Source: Bacteroidota bacterium
GTDB lineage: Bacteria > Bacteroidota > Ignavibacteria > Kapaibacteriales > UBA2268
Direction of reading: 5' to 3'
Assembly: GCA_017428585.1 (NCBI GenBank)
Contig: JAFRQN010000084.1
Span: forward strand, 1-5,992
Length of the DNA: 5,992 nucleotides
Shown here: positions 1 through 5,992 of the stretch, piece after piece
Layout of the letters: each line of letters begins with the position of its first letter
How positions within the stretch are numbered: position 1 is the first letter of the stretch
Notes under the pieces: model-generated
The model's database searches: none
Told to the model about the DNA's origin: nothing
Seen by the model: the letters and a program-made list of their open reading frames with translations, nothing else
Program-made: the position numbers and the translations under genes

Positions 1-2
1 AC

Positions 3-497
3 AATATGTACAGTCAATGCATTTCTTCTGGAATAGATACAATAATATATAGTATAAATTCTAATATTGATAATTCTTTACTTGAGAATAAACTGCTTAA
101 CCAAAAAACAAAATATATACTTATTAATGCTAACAGCATAGAAAATAAAATAAGCAATAAATATATAGAAATAAAGATAAATAATGAAAATATAAGCGCA
201 GTTTTAGAAAATATGCCAAACTGCAAAGATTCTTTAAATAGAATATGCGGACATTCATTTGATGCAATTAGAATCAATAAAAATGGAGAAAGCGATATTT
301 TTCATTTTAACGCAAAACATAACGATACAATAAGCTATAATGATGTAGATTCAGCAAACAAATCTAATTATAGATTTGCAACGGCAGCAATACCAGAGAA
401 AAAAGAATCTTTTTTTAAACGAATATTAGAACCAACATTGGTTGCTGCAACAGCAGCTCTTACAACAATTATGTTTTTTACGATAAGATCAAAATAA
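3..497 (+). CDS. Unrecognised protein with a C-terminal membrane anchor, 5'-partial
   Basis: I do not recognise this protein. The reading frame is open to the left edge of the window. The first ATG is at 6, and the codon before it (AAT at 3-5) is not a stop, so the true start is probably outside and any signal peptide cannot be seen. Counting from that ATG, 163 residues are visible. Residues 1-130 are polar and rich in Asn, Ile and Ser, with no domain I can name and three cysteines (5, 73, 81). A basic stretch at about 132-139 is followed by one hydrophobic segment at about 145-160, and the protein ends in Arg-Ser-Lys. Four Asp-Ser/Thr-hydrophobic triplets (11-13, 75-77, 107-109, 115-117) resemble the Bacteroidota O-glycosylation motif and weakly suggest that the N-terminal part is periplasmic. 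If so, the end of the protein would cross the inner membrane. The stop lies 9 bases before the holB start, so the two genes are probably co-transcribed. I am confident that it is a gene; its function is unknown. Confidence 0.75.
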   Translation, partial: NMYSQCISSGIDTIIYSINSNIDNSLLENKLLNQKTKYILINANSIENKISNKYIEIKINNENISAVLENMPNCKDSLNRICGHSFDAIRINKNGESDIFHFNAKHNDTISYNDVDSANKSNYRFATAAIPEKKESFFKRILEPTLVAATAALTTIMFFTIRSK

Positions 498-506
498 GAT
501 AATAAT

Positions 507-1628
507 ATGGCATGGAATAAATTAATCGGATTGGAAAGAGAAAAATCTATTTTCCAAAAAATAATATTGGAAAACAAATTAGCATCCGCATATTGTTTTT
601 TGGGAATAGAAGGCATTGGAAAAGATGGTTTTGCTTTAGAGATAGCAAAAACTGTAAACTGCCAACATCCTATCATATCCAATGATACAATTAGTCCATG
701 CGAAGAATGCAGCAGCTGCAAAATGGCAAATTCGTTTAAGCATCCAAATATTCAATATATATTTGCACAACCAGCTGAAGATAAATCTAAAGCAAGCGCT
801 AAACAAGAATTACAAGAAACAATAAAAGAAGAAATAAAAGAAAAATTAGGAAATCCTTATCATAAAATTAATATTCCAAATGCAAGACAGATCAATATAA
901 GCTTAATAAGAAATATTACTAAACATCTTATGCTTGCTGATGCTAATGGACATAGATTTGTTATAATATCGAATGGAGAAAATATGAATGTAGAGGCTTC
1001 CAATGCTTTCCTAAAAACAATAGAAGAACCAATGGAACGAACTACAATAATTATCACATCTTCCCATCGTGAAAAGATATTGCCGACTATATTGTCAAGA
1101 TGCCAGCAATTTTATTTTGATCCGATAAAATTAGAATATATACAGCAATATATAATTAAAAATTATAATAAATCAGAAGAAGATGCAAATTTAATTGCAG
1201 CAATTTCACGAGGATCTATTACACAGGCATGCGAATATTTAGATGACAATTTAAATAATTTAAGAAATAATATTGTTGATCTTCTGCGTATTTCATTGAA
1301 AAGGAAAAATTACAAAGAAGAGCTGTTAAACAATATTGCAGACATAACAAAAAAGAAAGACAGAAAACTAACTATTTTAATTTTAGAGCTGCTGTTGATA
1401 TGGATGCGTGATGCATATTCACTAATAAAAACACAAACATCTGATTATGTAATCAACAAGGATTTATTAAATAGAATAACTCCATTCTGCAATGGATACT
1501 CTAAATGTGATTATTTGGCTGCAATTAATGAAATAAACGATTCAATTAATCTGCTAAATAGAAATATTGATCCACAGCTTGCTTATATTTCACTTTTTAT
1601 AAAATTAAGAAAAATTTTTTTACAATAA
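507..1628 (+). CDS. holB: DNA polymerase III delta' subunit (clamp-loader AAA+ family)
   Basis: This is a subunit of the clamp loader, the cytoplasmic complex that uses ATP to load the sliding clamp at primer-template junctions during replication. At 373 residues it has a normal length. Visible signs, in order: a P-loop-like GIEGIGKD at 33-40 with Asp where Ser/Thr would be expected; a zinc-module-like cysteine set at 52, 65, 68 and 71; a degenerate Walker B region at about 150-158; NAFLKTIEEP at 166-175; and the SRC motif at 197-199 in LPTILSRCQ, which in delta' supplies the arginine that acts on the neighbouring ATPase. The altered P-loop agrees with delta' being a non-hydrolysing subunit, as in E. 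coli. A charged stretch at about 88-118 followed by NPYHKINIP is an insertion that I associate with Bacteroidota versions. Residues 200-373 fit the helical collar domain but are weakly conserved. The ATG at 507 is the first in frame, 9 bases after the previous stop, with no Shine-Dalgarno sequence, as is usual in this phylum. Identification is firm. Confidence 0.95.
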   Translation: MAWNKLIGLEREKSIFQKIILENKLASAYCFLGIEGIGKDGFALEIAKTVNCQHPIISNDTISPCEECSSCKMANSFKHPNIQYIFAQPAEDKSKASAKQELQETIKEEIKEKLGNPYHKINIPNARQINISLIRNITKHLMLADANGHRFVIISNGENMNVEASNAFLKTIEEPMERTTIIITSSHREKILPTILSRCQQFYFDPIKLEYIQQYIIKNYNKSEEDANLIAAISRGSITQACEYLDDNLNNLRNNIVDLLRISLKRKNYKEELLNNIADITKKKDRKLTILILELLLIWMRDAYSLIKTQTSDYVINKDLLNRITPFCNGYSKCDYLAAINEINDSINLLNRNIDPQLAYISLFIKLRKIFLQ

Positions 1629-1660
1629 ATAATTTACAATAGATAACAGAAATAAAACTT

Positions 1661-2650
1661 ATGATAGATACAAATTTGAATAATACATCTGATAATCAAT
1701 TAAATAATTCAACAGTCAATACAACAGAACAAAATAATGACTGCTGCAATAAAAGCGATTACGCTGTTGTGGAATTTAAAGGACACCGCCGCCTTATCTT
1801 TAGCAATAAAAATAATATTGCAATAAATAAAGGCGATAAAGTGCTTGTTCAGTTAGCTTCTGGAATTGATTTAGGAACAGTAATATTTACTAAAGGCGCA
1901 GATTGTGAATATATTGCAAAACGCAATGTAAGCGATACATCAAATATAGTTGTAAGATTGGCTGACAACAACGACCTTGACAAAGAATTCTTAAATAGAT
2001 ATGACGAGCCTGATATTATTTTTAGAACTAATGAGATGGCTCAGAATTTCGAAATAAATATGAAAATTGTCGATGCTGAATGGCAGTTTGACAAACAGAA
2101 ACTTACAATATATTTTACTGCGCCAGACAGAGTTGATTTTAGAGAATTGGTAAAAGAACTTGCCCGCCAGTTCAAGACAAGAATAGAATTAAGACAAATC
2201 AATTCAAGAGAAGAAACACGCAGATTAGGAAGCGGCGTTGGATGCTGCGGACAGCCAATTTGCTGTACATCTTGTTTATTTGATTTTAATCAAGTTACAA
2301 TAGAACATGCACGCATTCAGCAGTTATCAAACAATGTAACAAAACTAAGCGGAAGATGCGGAAGACTGAAATGCTGTCTGCTTTATGAATATGAGTACTA
2401 TGCAGAAGAATTAAAGAACTATCCTGAAATTAACTCCACAGTTAAATTAGATGACGGCGAAGGAATTATGAATAAAATAGATATTTTTAAACACAATGTA
2501 AATGTATTTAATACAACATTAAAGAAAAATATCACCTTCTCTTTGGAAGAAATAAAAAAATATGTTGATGAAGGAAAAGTTACTCCGCCTGTTTCTTCTG
2601 AATTTAAGCTGGAAGAAAATATTGACGAAGATTTAATATTAGATGAATAA
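1661..2650 (+). CDS. ricT: PSP1-domain protein, RicT/YaaT family
   Basis: In Bacillus subtilis, RicT (YaaT) joins RicA and RicF in a cytoplasmic complex that carries [4Fe-4S] clusters and modulates RNase Y-dependent mRNA processing, sporulation and competence. The role in Bacteroidota is not established. The 329 residues show a low-complexity Asn/Thr-rich N-terminus (1-33), a small beta-rich region (about 34-80), and the PSP1 C-terminal domain (about 96-185) with the family signatures RVDFRELVKELA (157-168) and RIELRQI (174-180). Next comes a cysteine-rich part with GCCGQPICCTSC (194-205) and GRCGRLKCCLLYE (231-243). Its eight cysteines (195, 196, 201, 202, 205, 233, 238, 239) lie where the Bacillus protein binds iron-sulfur. 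The tail (about 310-329) is acidic. The start at 1661 leaves a 32-base gap after holB; the next in-frame Met, at residue 126, lies inside the domain, so this start is the sensible one. The holB-ricT order matches holB-yaaT of Bacillus. Family assignment is firm; an RNA-processing role here is inference. Confidence 0.92.
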   Translation: MIDTNLNNTSDNQLNNSTVNTTEQNNDCCNKSDYAVVEFKGHRRLIFSNKNNIAINKGDKVLVQLASGIDLGTVIFTKGADCEYIAKRNVSDTSNIVVRLADNNDLDKEFLNRYDEPDIIFRTNEMAQNFEINMKIVDAEWQFDKQKLTIYFTAPDRVDFRELVKELARQFKTRIELRQINSREETRRLGSGVGCCGQPICCTSCLFDFNQVTIEHARIQQLSNNVTKLSGRCGRLKCCLLYEYEYYAEELKNYPEINSTVKLDDGEGIMNKIDIFKHNVNVFNTTLKKNITFSLEEIKKYVDEGKVTPPVSSEFKLEENIDEDLILDE

Positions 2651-2668
2651 ATTTTTAATTAATAAATT

Positions 2669-2685
2669 ATTATTCTTTGAATAAT
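2669..2685 (+). repeat. Small AT-rich inverted repeat between ricT and the UPF0316 gene
   Basis: ATTATTC (2669-2675) and GAATAAT (2679-2685) are exact reverse complements around a 3-base TTT loop. The stem holds only one G:C pair and no T-run follows, so it is a weak hairpin. It could be chance in such AT-rich DNA or a minor mRNA structure. It lies in the 65-base gap (2651-2715), where I see no convincing promoter. Confidence 0.25.
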
Positions 2686-2715
2686 CACTTATAATAAATA
2701 TCAATAAATACTCTT

Positions 2716-3309
2716 ATGGAAAGTATTATTAACTCCCTGCCACCAGGCATTTTTGACTGGGTTATTATGCCAATACTGATTGTTTTGGCAAGAGTATCCG
2801 ATGTATCTGTTGGCACAATCAGAATAATCATGATTGGGAAAGGATACAGAAAAGTTGCTCCATTCCTTGGATTTATAGAAATCTTTATTTGGATACTTGC
2901 AATAAGCCAAATTATGCAGAATTTAAATAATTTTGTTTATTATATCGCATACGCTACAGGATATGCTTTAGGAACTTATATAGGAATGGGACTTGAAAAC
3001 AAATTGTCGCTCGGAAATGTTGTTGTTCGAATTATTATGGACAAACATGCAGATGACCTTATTCAAGTACTTAAAGACAACAATCATAATTTTACAGTAG
3101 TAGATGCAGAAGGAAAATTTGGAGACGTAAAAATTATTTTAATGATATCTCAACGTCATCTTTTGCCTGAAACAATTGGATTAATTGAAGAATATACGCC
3201 TCACGCCTTTTACTCTATTGAGGATATAAGAGATGTAAAACAGGAAAAACTTCCCGGCGGTCCAAACCCTATATTTAAGCATCTTTCATTTAATCATAAA
3301 AAGAAATAA
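2716..3309 (+). CDS. UPF0316/DUF2179-type integral membrane protein (YebE-like)
   Basis: This 197-residue protein resembles the UPF0316 family, which combines a three-helix membrane domain (DUF5698) with a C-terminal cytoplasmic DUF2179 domain. The biochemical function of the family is unknown. Hydrophobic segments lie at about 13-33, 48-68 and 72-92. The first ends in the family-like RVSDVSVGTIRIIMIGKG (26-43), and GYALGTYIGMGLENKL (82-97) closes the membrane part. Residues of about 100-175 form an alternating beta/alpha domain (VVVRIIMDK, FTVVDAEGKFGDVKIILM, FYSIEDIRDV) typical of DUF2179, which is also found at the C-terminus of YitT-type membrane proteins. The length is usual for the family. 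The ATG at 2716 follows ricT by 65 bases without a Shine-Dalgarno sequence and gives a short hydrophilic lead into the first helix. It is followed by a strong terminator, so it is the last gene of the rightward run. The family call is good; no substrate or partner can be named. Confidence 0.88.
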   Translation: MESIINSLPPGIFDWVIMPILIVLARVSDVSVGTIRIIMIGKGYRKVAPFLGFIEIFIWILAISQIMQNLNNFVYYIAYATGYALGTYIGMGLENKLSLGNVVVRIIMDKHADDLIQVLKDNNHNFTVVDAEGKFGDVKIILMISQRHLLPETIGLIEEYTPHAFYSIEDIRDVKQEKLPGGPNPIFKHLSFNHKKK

Positions 3310-3329
3310 TAATTATAATAATTATAATA
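3307..3329 (+). repeat. Short tandem repeat (9-bp unit) carrying stacked stop codons
   Basis: The 9-base unit TAATAATTA occurs twice (3307-3315 and 3316-3324), followed by a partial third copy (3325-3329). The first TAA is the stop codon of the UPF0316 gene. Because the unit is three codons long, the repeat adds further TAA codons in the same frame (3310, 3316, 3319, 3325) and a TAG at 3328. It is probably a simple sequence repeat; whether it acts as a read-through guard is speculation. Confidence 0.5.
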
Positions 3330-3342
3330 GATTAATTTGTAT

Positions 3343-3376
3343 AAAAAAAGAGCAGTTTTAATAACTGCTCTTTTTT
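3343..3376. terminator. Bidirectional intrinsic terminator between convergent genes
   Basis: GAGCAGTT (3350-3357) pairs perfectly with AACTGCTC (3363-3370) around a 5-base loop. Seven A (3343-3349) precede the stem and six T (3371-3376) follow it. Read from either strand, this gives a stem followed by a U-run, and the A:T flanks can lengthen the stem. It lies 34 bases after the stop of the rightward UPF0316 gene and 18 bases after the stop of the leftward Omp28-like gene, exactly where a shared terminator is needed. It is the clearest regulatory element in the window. Confidence 0.92.
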
Positions 3377-3394
3377 ATTATAATGAAATAAATA

Positions 3395-5515
3395 TTATTC
3401 TTTTATAAAATTAAAAATACTGTCTTTTATTTTTAATGAATATGTACCTGTAAATAGATTTCCAACATTTATTATATTGGAATTATTTATATCTTTTATA
3501 ATCAATTCCCCGCTCATGTCATATATTTCATATTCTTCTCCTAATAAATTATTATTATTTATATGAAGAATATTTGATACAGGGTTAGGATATACTGATA
3601 ATTTAGTATTTTCTTCTATACTTTCATTATCACCATTTTTTATGCTTATTTCGTCTATCCATAATGCATTCCCATTTGAACCAGGAATACAGCCAATTCT
3701 TATTATAAAGTTTTCTTTGACATATTCGGATAAATTGACTTGAACCTGTTTATATTCTTCTGAGGTCGGCACATATATTTTTTCATAGTCTTCTTCAACA
3801 CCTGTTTCTTTACAAAATATATCTGAAATTCTTTCCCATGTGTTTCCCCAATCTTTTGATATTTCTACTATTATTCTTGGTTGAGTACCATTCCGCCTGC
3901 CATCTGAATAAGCATAATAATATGTTAATATTTTTTGGGGATTATCTTTGTAATCAATCTCTCCAAACATTATATATCCTGGTTTAGATGCCACATTATA
4001 TAAAAAATTATCCAATAGAAACAAAACTGCTGTTCCTGTATTTTTTGCTCCACAAGAACCATTTTCAAGCATAAAGTATGGATTTAGTGTATTATCTAAT
4101 ACTGTATGAGGAGGAAGAATACCTGATCTTGAAACTATATCTGGATTTTCAAATGTAATTTCTGTTTCACTAAATAAAGTATCTATTAAATTTATTTTTA
4201 ATGATTGTGTACTATTAGATGATGATAATAGATTATTTGTATAAATATTAGAAACAGAAACATTTGTATTATAGATAGAAGAAGTATTAAAATCTTCTTG
4301 TGTTATTTCTGGCAATTCAAATATCATAGATTCGCCTTTATTTAATGTTCCTGTATATGTTTCTCTTTTAACTGCAACAGTATCATATTTTTCTGTTATA
4401 TATCCTTCATCATAAACGTTATACTCTTTATCATATAAATTAAAAATAGGTTGTATATTGGCTAATGTATATTCTAAATCAAATTTTGTTACAGGCCAAT
4501 CAGAATTCCCTGTTACTTTTACTTTCGGATGAATGGTTTTAAACTTAAGATTATTACTATATTCTGTTATATCTTCTACTTCCAACTCTGATTTAACAGC
4601 ATCTACAGCTGCTTTATAACCTGTATATATATTGCTTTTGCTTTCTGAAATAAATGCAGCAACCTCTAAATTTTCAAGATCAAGCGGAACATTTCTTATT
4701 GAATCAGGAAGTATTATTGTATACTTTATACAATCATAACTGCCTTTTTTAGTTGTAGTAATAGTATCACCCCATACACCACCTGTATTACCAAAAGAAC
4801 TACCATTTGATATTACTTTTCTTAGAACATGCATGTGGCGGTATAAATCTTCACCAAGCGCATAATCTGGATTAGCATCTGCATACATCTGGGGACAAAT
4901 TATTTCATTCTGCAAAAGCATTACTGTTAAATAATTTTCAGCTGCAGGCGAATTATCTGTATAATAATATTCTACCTCTACAGTAAGTCTACGTGTTGTA
5001 GTATTAATCTCTGGTTTAACAAAAATATTTACAACAGATATCTGATTCATTATGTCTATTGCTTTACTTTCCCACTTATCACAACTCATTGCCCAAGGAT
5101 CTGTGGATCTATTTATAGAACACAAAGTTAGATCTTTTATATCTGGCGGAAGATCTCCTTCACCTGATCTGTCAAAAATAAGATCACCATCATCTGTTCT
5201 TAAATCATAATCATTTATTATCCACTTATAATATTTTTTACTAAAATACTCTCCTGGTTCAGCAGTCCATCGACCACAATGAATATTTATATATATAAAA
5301 TTATCTGAATGCTGTTCTGCCATTGTATTTGCTTTCCTATCCTCTGAAGCACCAGAAACACCATACCAACCAGTATTCCATCCTGTAAAATTTTCTAAAA
5401 CTGCAGTACGATTTTGGACTTCGGTACTTACCCATTTGGGTGTTTGTGCCTGCAGCTTTGCAACAAATAAAAGTGATAATAAAATATATATAATATTTTT
5501 TCTTTGTTTTTTCAT
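3395..5515 (-). CDS. Omp28-related secreted protein with T9SS type A sorting domain
   Basis: This is a predicted surface or secreted protein, 706 residues long, exported by Sec and then by the type IX system. Residues 1-23 form a signal peptide: basic KKQRK, a hydrophobic core at about 8-19, then LQA with Gln24 as probable first mature residue. There is no lipobox cysteine. Residues of about 37-310 resemble the Omp28 family: TAVLENFTG (37-45), INIHCG (76-81), LTVMLLQNEIICPQ (196-209), YRHMHVLRKV (225-234), WGD (248-250) and EVAAFI (284-289). The thioredoxin-like CxxC expected after FTG reads Thr48-Gly-Trp-Tyr51, so redox activity is unlikely. About 310-505 is beta-rich and unassigned. About 505-628 ends in ALWIDEISI, typical of jelly-roll or adhesin-like modules. 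Residues 638-706 are the sorting domain, with LSVYPNPVSN (639-648), YEIYDMSGELI (662-672) and GTYSLKI (690-696). The ATG at 5515 directly precedes the signal peptide. The gene lies 88 bases after its upstream neighbour and ends at a shared terminator. The ligand or activity is unknown. Confidence 0.88.
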   Translation of the reverse strand: MKKQRKNIIYILLSLLFVAKLQAQTPKWVSTEVQNRTAVLENFTGWNTGWYGVSGASEDRKANTMAEQHSDNFIYINIHCGRWTAEPGEYFSKKYYKWIINDYDLRTDDGDLIFDRSGEGDLPPDIKDLTLCSINRSTDPWAMSCDKWESKAIDIMNQISVVNIFVKPEINTTTRRLTVEVEYYYTDNSPAAENYLTVMLLQNEIICPQMYADANPDYALGEDLYRHMHVLRKVISNGSSFGNTGGVWGDTITTTKKGSYDCIKYTIILPDSIRNVPLDLENLEVAAFISESKSNIYTGYKAAVDAVKSELEVEDITEYSNNLKFKTIHPKVKVTGNSDWPVTKFDLEYTLANIQPIFNLYDKEYNVYDEGYITEKYDTVAVKRETYTGTLNKGESMIFELPEITQEDFNTSSIYNTNVSVSNIYTNNLLSSSNSTQSLKINLIDTLFSETEITFENPDIVSRSGILPPHTVLDNTLNPYFMLENGSCGAKNTGTAVLFLLDNFLYNVASKPGYIMFGEIDYKDNPQKILTYYYAYSDGRRNGTQPRIIVEISKDWGNTWERISDIFCKETGVEEDYEKIYVPTSEEYKQVQVNLSEYVKENFIIRIGCIPGSNGNALWIDEISIKNGDNESIEENTKLSVYPNPVSNILHINNNNLLGEEYEIYDMSGELIIKDINNSNIINVGNLFTGTYSLKIKDSIFNFIKE

Positions 5516-5603
5516 AAATTAATGAATTAAATGTCATTTATATAATTAGTTAGTTATTCATTCTTCTGAGTTGATATAAGATAGATGATAAATAAATCAT
5601 TTT

Positions 5604-5992
5604 TTAGTTACATACACTTGTACAAGGAAGTATTGTATAAGATAAGCTGTCAGAATGTGCTTCAAGACATCTAATAATATCTTCGTAATCTACCTCTGCT
5701 GGATCTAATACACAAGTATCTCCTACTTGTTCATTGGTTAAGTTAACTGAAATAATTTCTCCAAGACTATTACGACAGTAGGTTTCAATTCTTTTACAAC
5801 ATCCTGCTTCTCTGCTACAGTCAATATATATAACACCAGGAATTGAATCTAAACCAATATAACGCGTATATAATATTTTTGATTTACATGCTACTTCATT
5901 ATAAAAAACATATTGTTGTAAATTGTTATCCAAAGAATCACAAGATGGAATAGCTGCCATTTGTTCTGCTTCATACTGACCAATCAAAAAAT
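5604..5992 (-). CDS. Cysteine-rich protein of unknown function, 5'-partial at the window edge
   Basis: I do not recognise this protein. Its frame is open to the right edge, with no stop between the edge and the TAA at 5604-5606. The outermost possible start is a TTG at 5985-5987 and the first ATG is at 5958-5960. Neither is preceded by a signal peptide, so this is most likely the C-terminal part of a longer gene. Counting from the TTG, 127 residues are visible, with ten cysteines (16, 34, 57, 63, 64, 71, 92, 107, 122, 126). These include a CC pair and a C-terminal CTSVC, and the fragment is mostly acidic and polar. Such a cysteine load suggests disulfide bonds in an extracytoplasmic protein, or less likely a metal site. 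Three Asp-Ser-hydrophobic triplets (17-19, 47-49, 112-114) fit the Bacteroidota O-glycosylation motif. No T9SS sorting domain is present at the C-terminus. It is on the same strand as the Omp28-like gene, 88 bases upstream, so shared transcription is possible. It is probably a real gene; the function is unknown. Confidence 0.65.
   Translation of the reverse strand, partial: FLIGQYEAEQMAAIPSCDSLDNNLQQYVFYNEVACKSKILYTRYIGLDSIPGVIYIDCSREAGCCKRIETYCRNSLGEIISVNLTNEQVGDTCVLDPAEVDYEDIIRCLEAHSDSLSYTILPCTSVCN

Noticed and set aside
14..277. Hydrophobic open frame on the - strand at the left edge
   Set aside because: The hydrophobicity arises from reading the Asn/Ile/Lys-rich + strand gene backwards. 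There is no start context or family signal.
368..721. Open frame on the - strand across the end of the first gene and the start of holB
   Set aside because: It spans two good genes in the opposite direction and shows no family resemblance, so it is a shadow of their codon use.
1610..1621. A5-T7 run at the end of holB as a possible programmed frameshift site
   Set aside because: It is only a few codons before the stop, so slipping would change just the tail, and such runs are common in AT-rich DNA.
2676..2706. TTTG at 2676-2679 as the -33 box of a promoter for the UPF0316 gene
   Set aside because: No TAnnTTTG-like -7 box lies at the right distance, and a single TTTG is expected by chance.
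2701..2910. Open frame on the - strand over the start of the UPF0316 gene
   Set aside because: It lies within the membrane-protein gene and has no recognisable domain. The + strand product has clear family features.
5337..5537. Second - strand frame overlapping the start of the Omp28-like gene
   Set aside because: It overlaps the well-supported signal peptide and N-terminal domain in another frame, and its sequence looks random.
5585..5600. Inverted repeat ATGAT...ATCAT in the gap between the two leftward genes, as a terminator
   Set aside because: The stem is 5 bp and AT-rich, with no T-run following it in the leftward direction, so it is too weak to call.
5516..5603. Promoter of the Omp28-like gene with the Bacteroidota pattern (TTTG, then TAnnTTTG)
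   Set aside because: No match to the -7 or -33 box was found on the - strand in this 88-base gap. Only general AT-richness is seen.

Overview
The window looks like a piece of chromosome from a member of the Bacteroidota, most likely Bacteroidales. It is strongly AT-rich. No gene start has a recognisable Shine-Dalgarno sequence. One gene encodes an Omp28-related secreted protein with a C-terminal type IX secretion (T9SS) sorting domain, which is confined to this phylum. The DNA polymerase III delta' protein also carries an insertion that I associate with Bacteroidota versions. There is no sign of phage, transposon, CRISPR, tRNA or rRNA.

Left part (1-3309, + strand): four genes run head to tail with gaps of 9, 32 and 65 bases and could form one operon. 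They are (i) the C-terminal part of an unrecognised protein with one membrane segment at its very end, cut by the window edge; (ii) holB, the clamp-loader delta' subunit; (iii) a PSP1-domain protein of the RicT/YaaT family with a dense set of cysteines; and (iv) an integral membrane protein of the UPF0316/DUF2179 type. The holB-ricT neighbourhood is also known in Bacillus subtilis (holB-yaaT), so this is an old gene pair. The fourth position differs from the gldH gene that I recall often following ricT in Bacteroidota.

Middle (3310-3394): this is a convergent intergenic region. It holds a short AT-rich tandem repeat that supplies several in-frame stop codons, then a perfect 8-bp GC-containing hairpin flanked by A-run and T-run. 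The hairpin should terminate transcription from both sides.

Right part (3395-5992, - strand): this holds a 706-residue secreted Omp28-family protein with a signal peptide, a degenerate thioredoxin-like N-terminal region, a jelly-roll-like region and a T9SS type A sorting domain. Upstream of it, 88 bases away, is the C-terminal part of a cysteine-rich protein that runs off the right edge.

I do not see a clearly new biological system. The points most worth a second look are the loss of both cysteines of the usual CxxC site in the Omp28-like protein, the ten-cysteine fragment next to it, and the unannotated membrane-anchored gene 9 bases upstream of holB.
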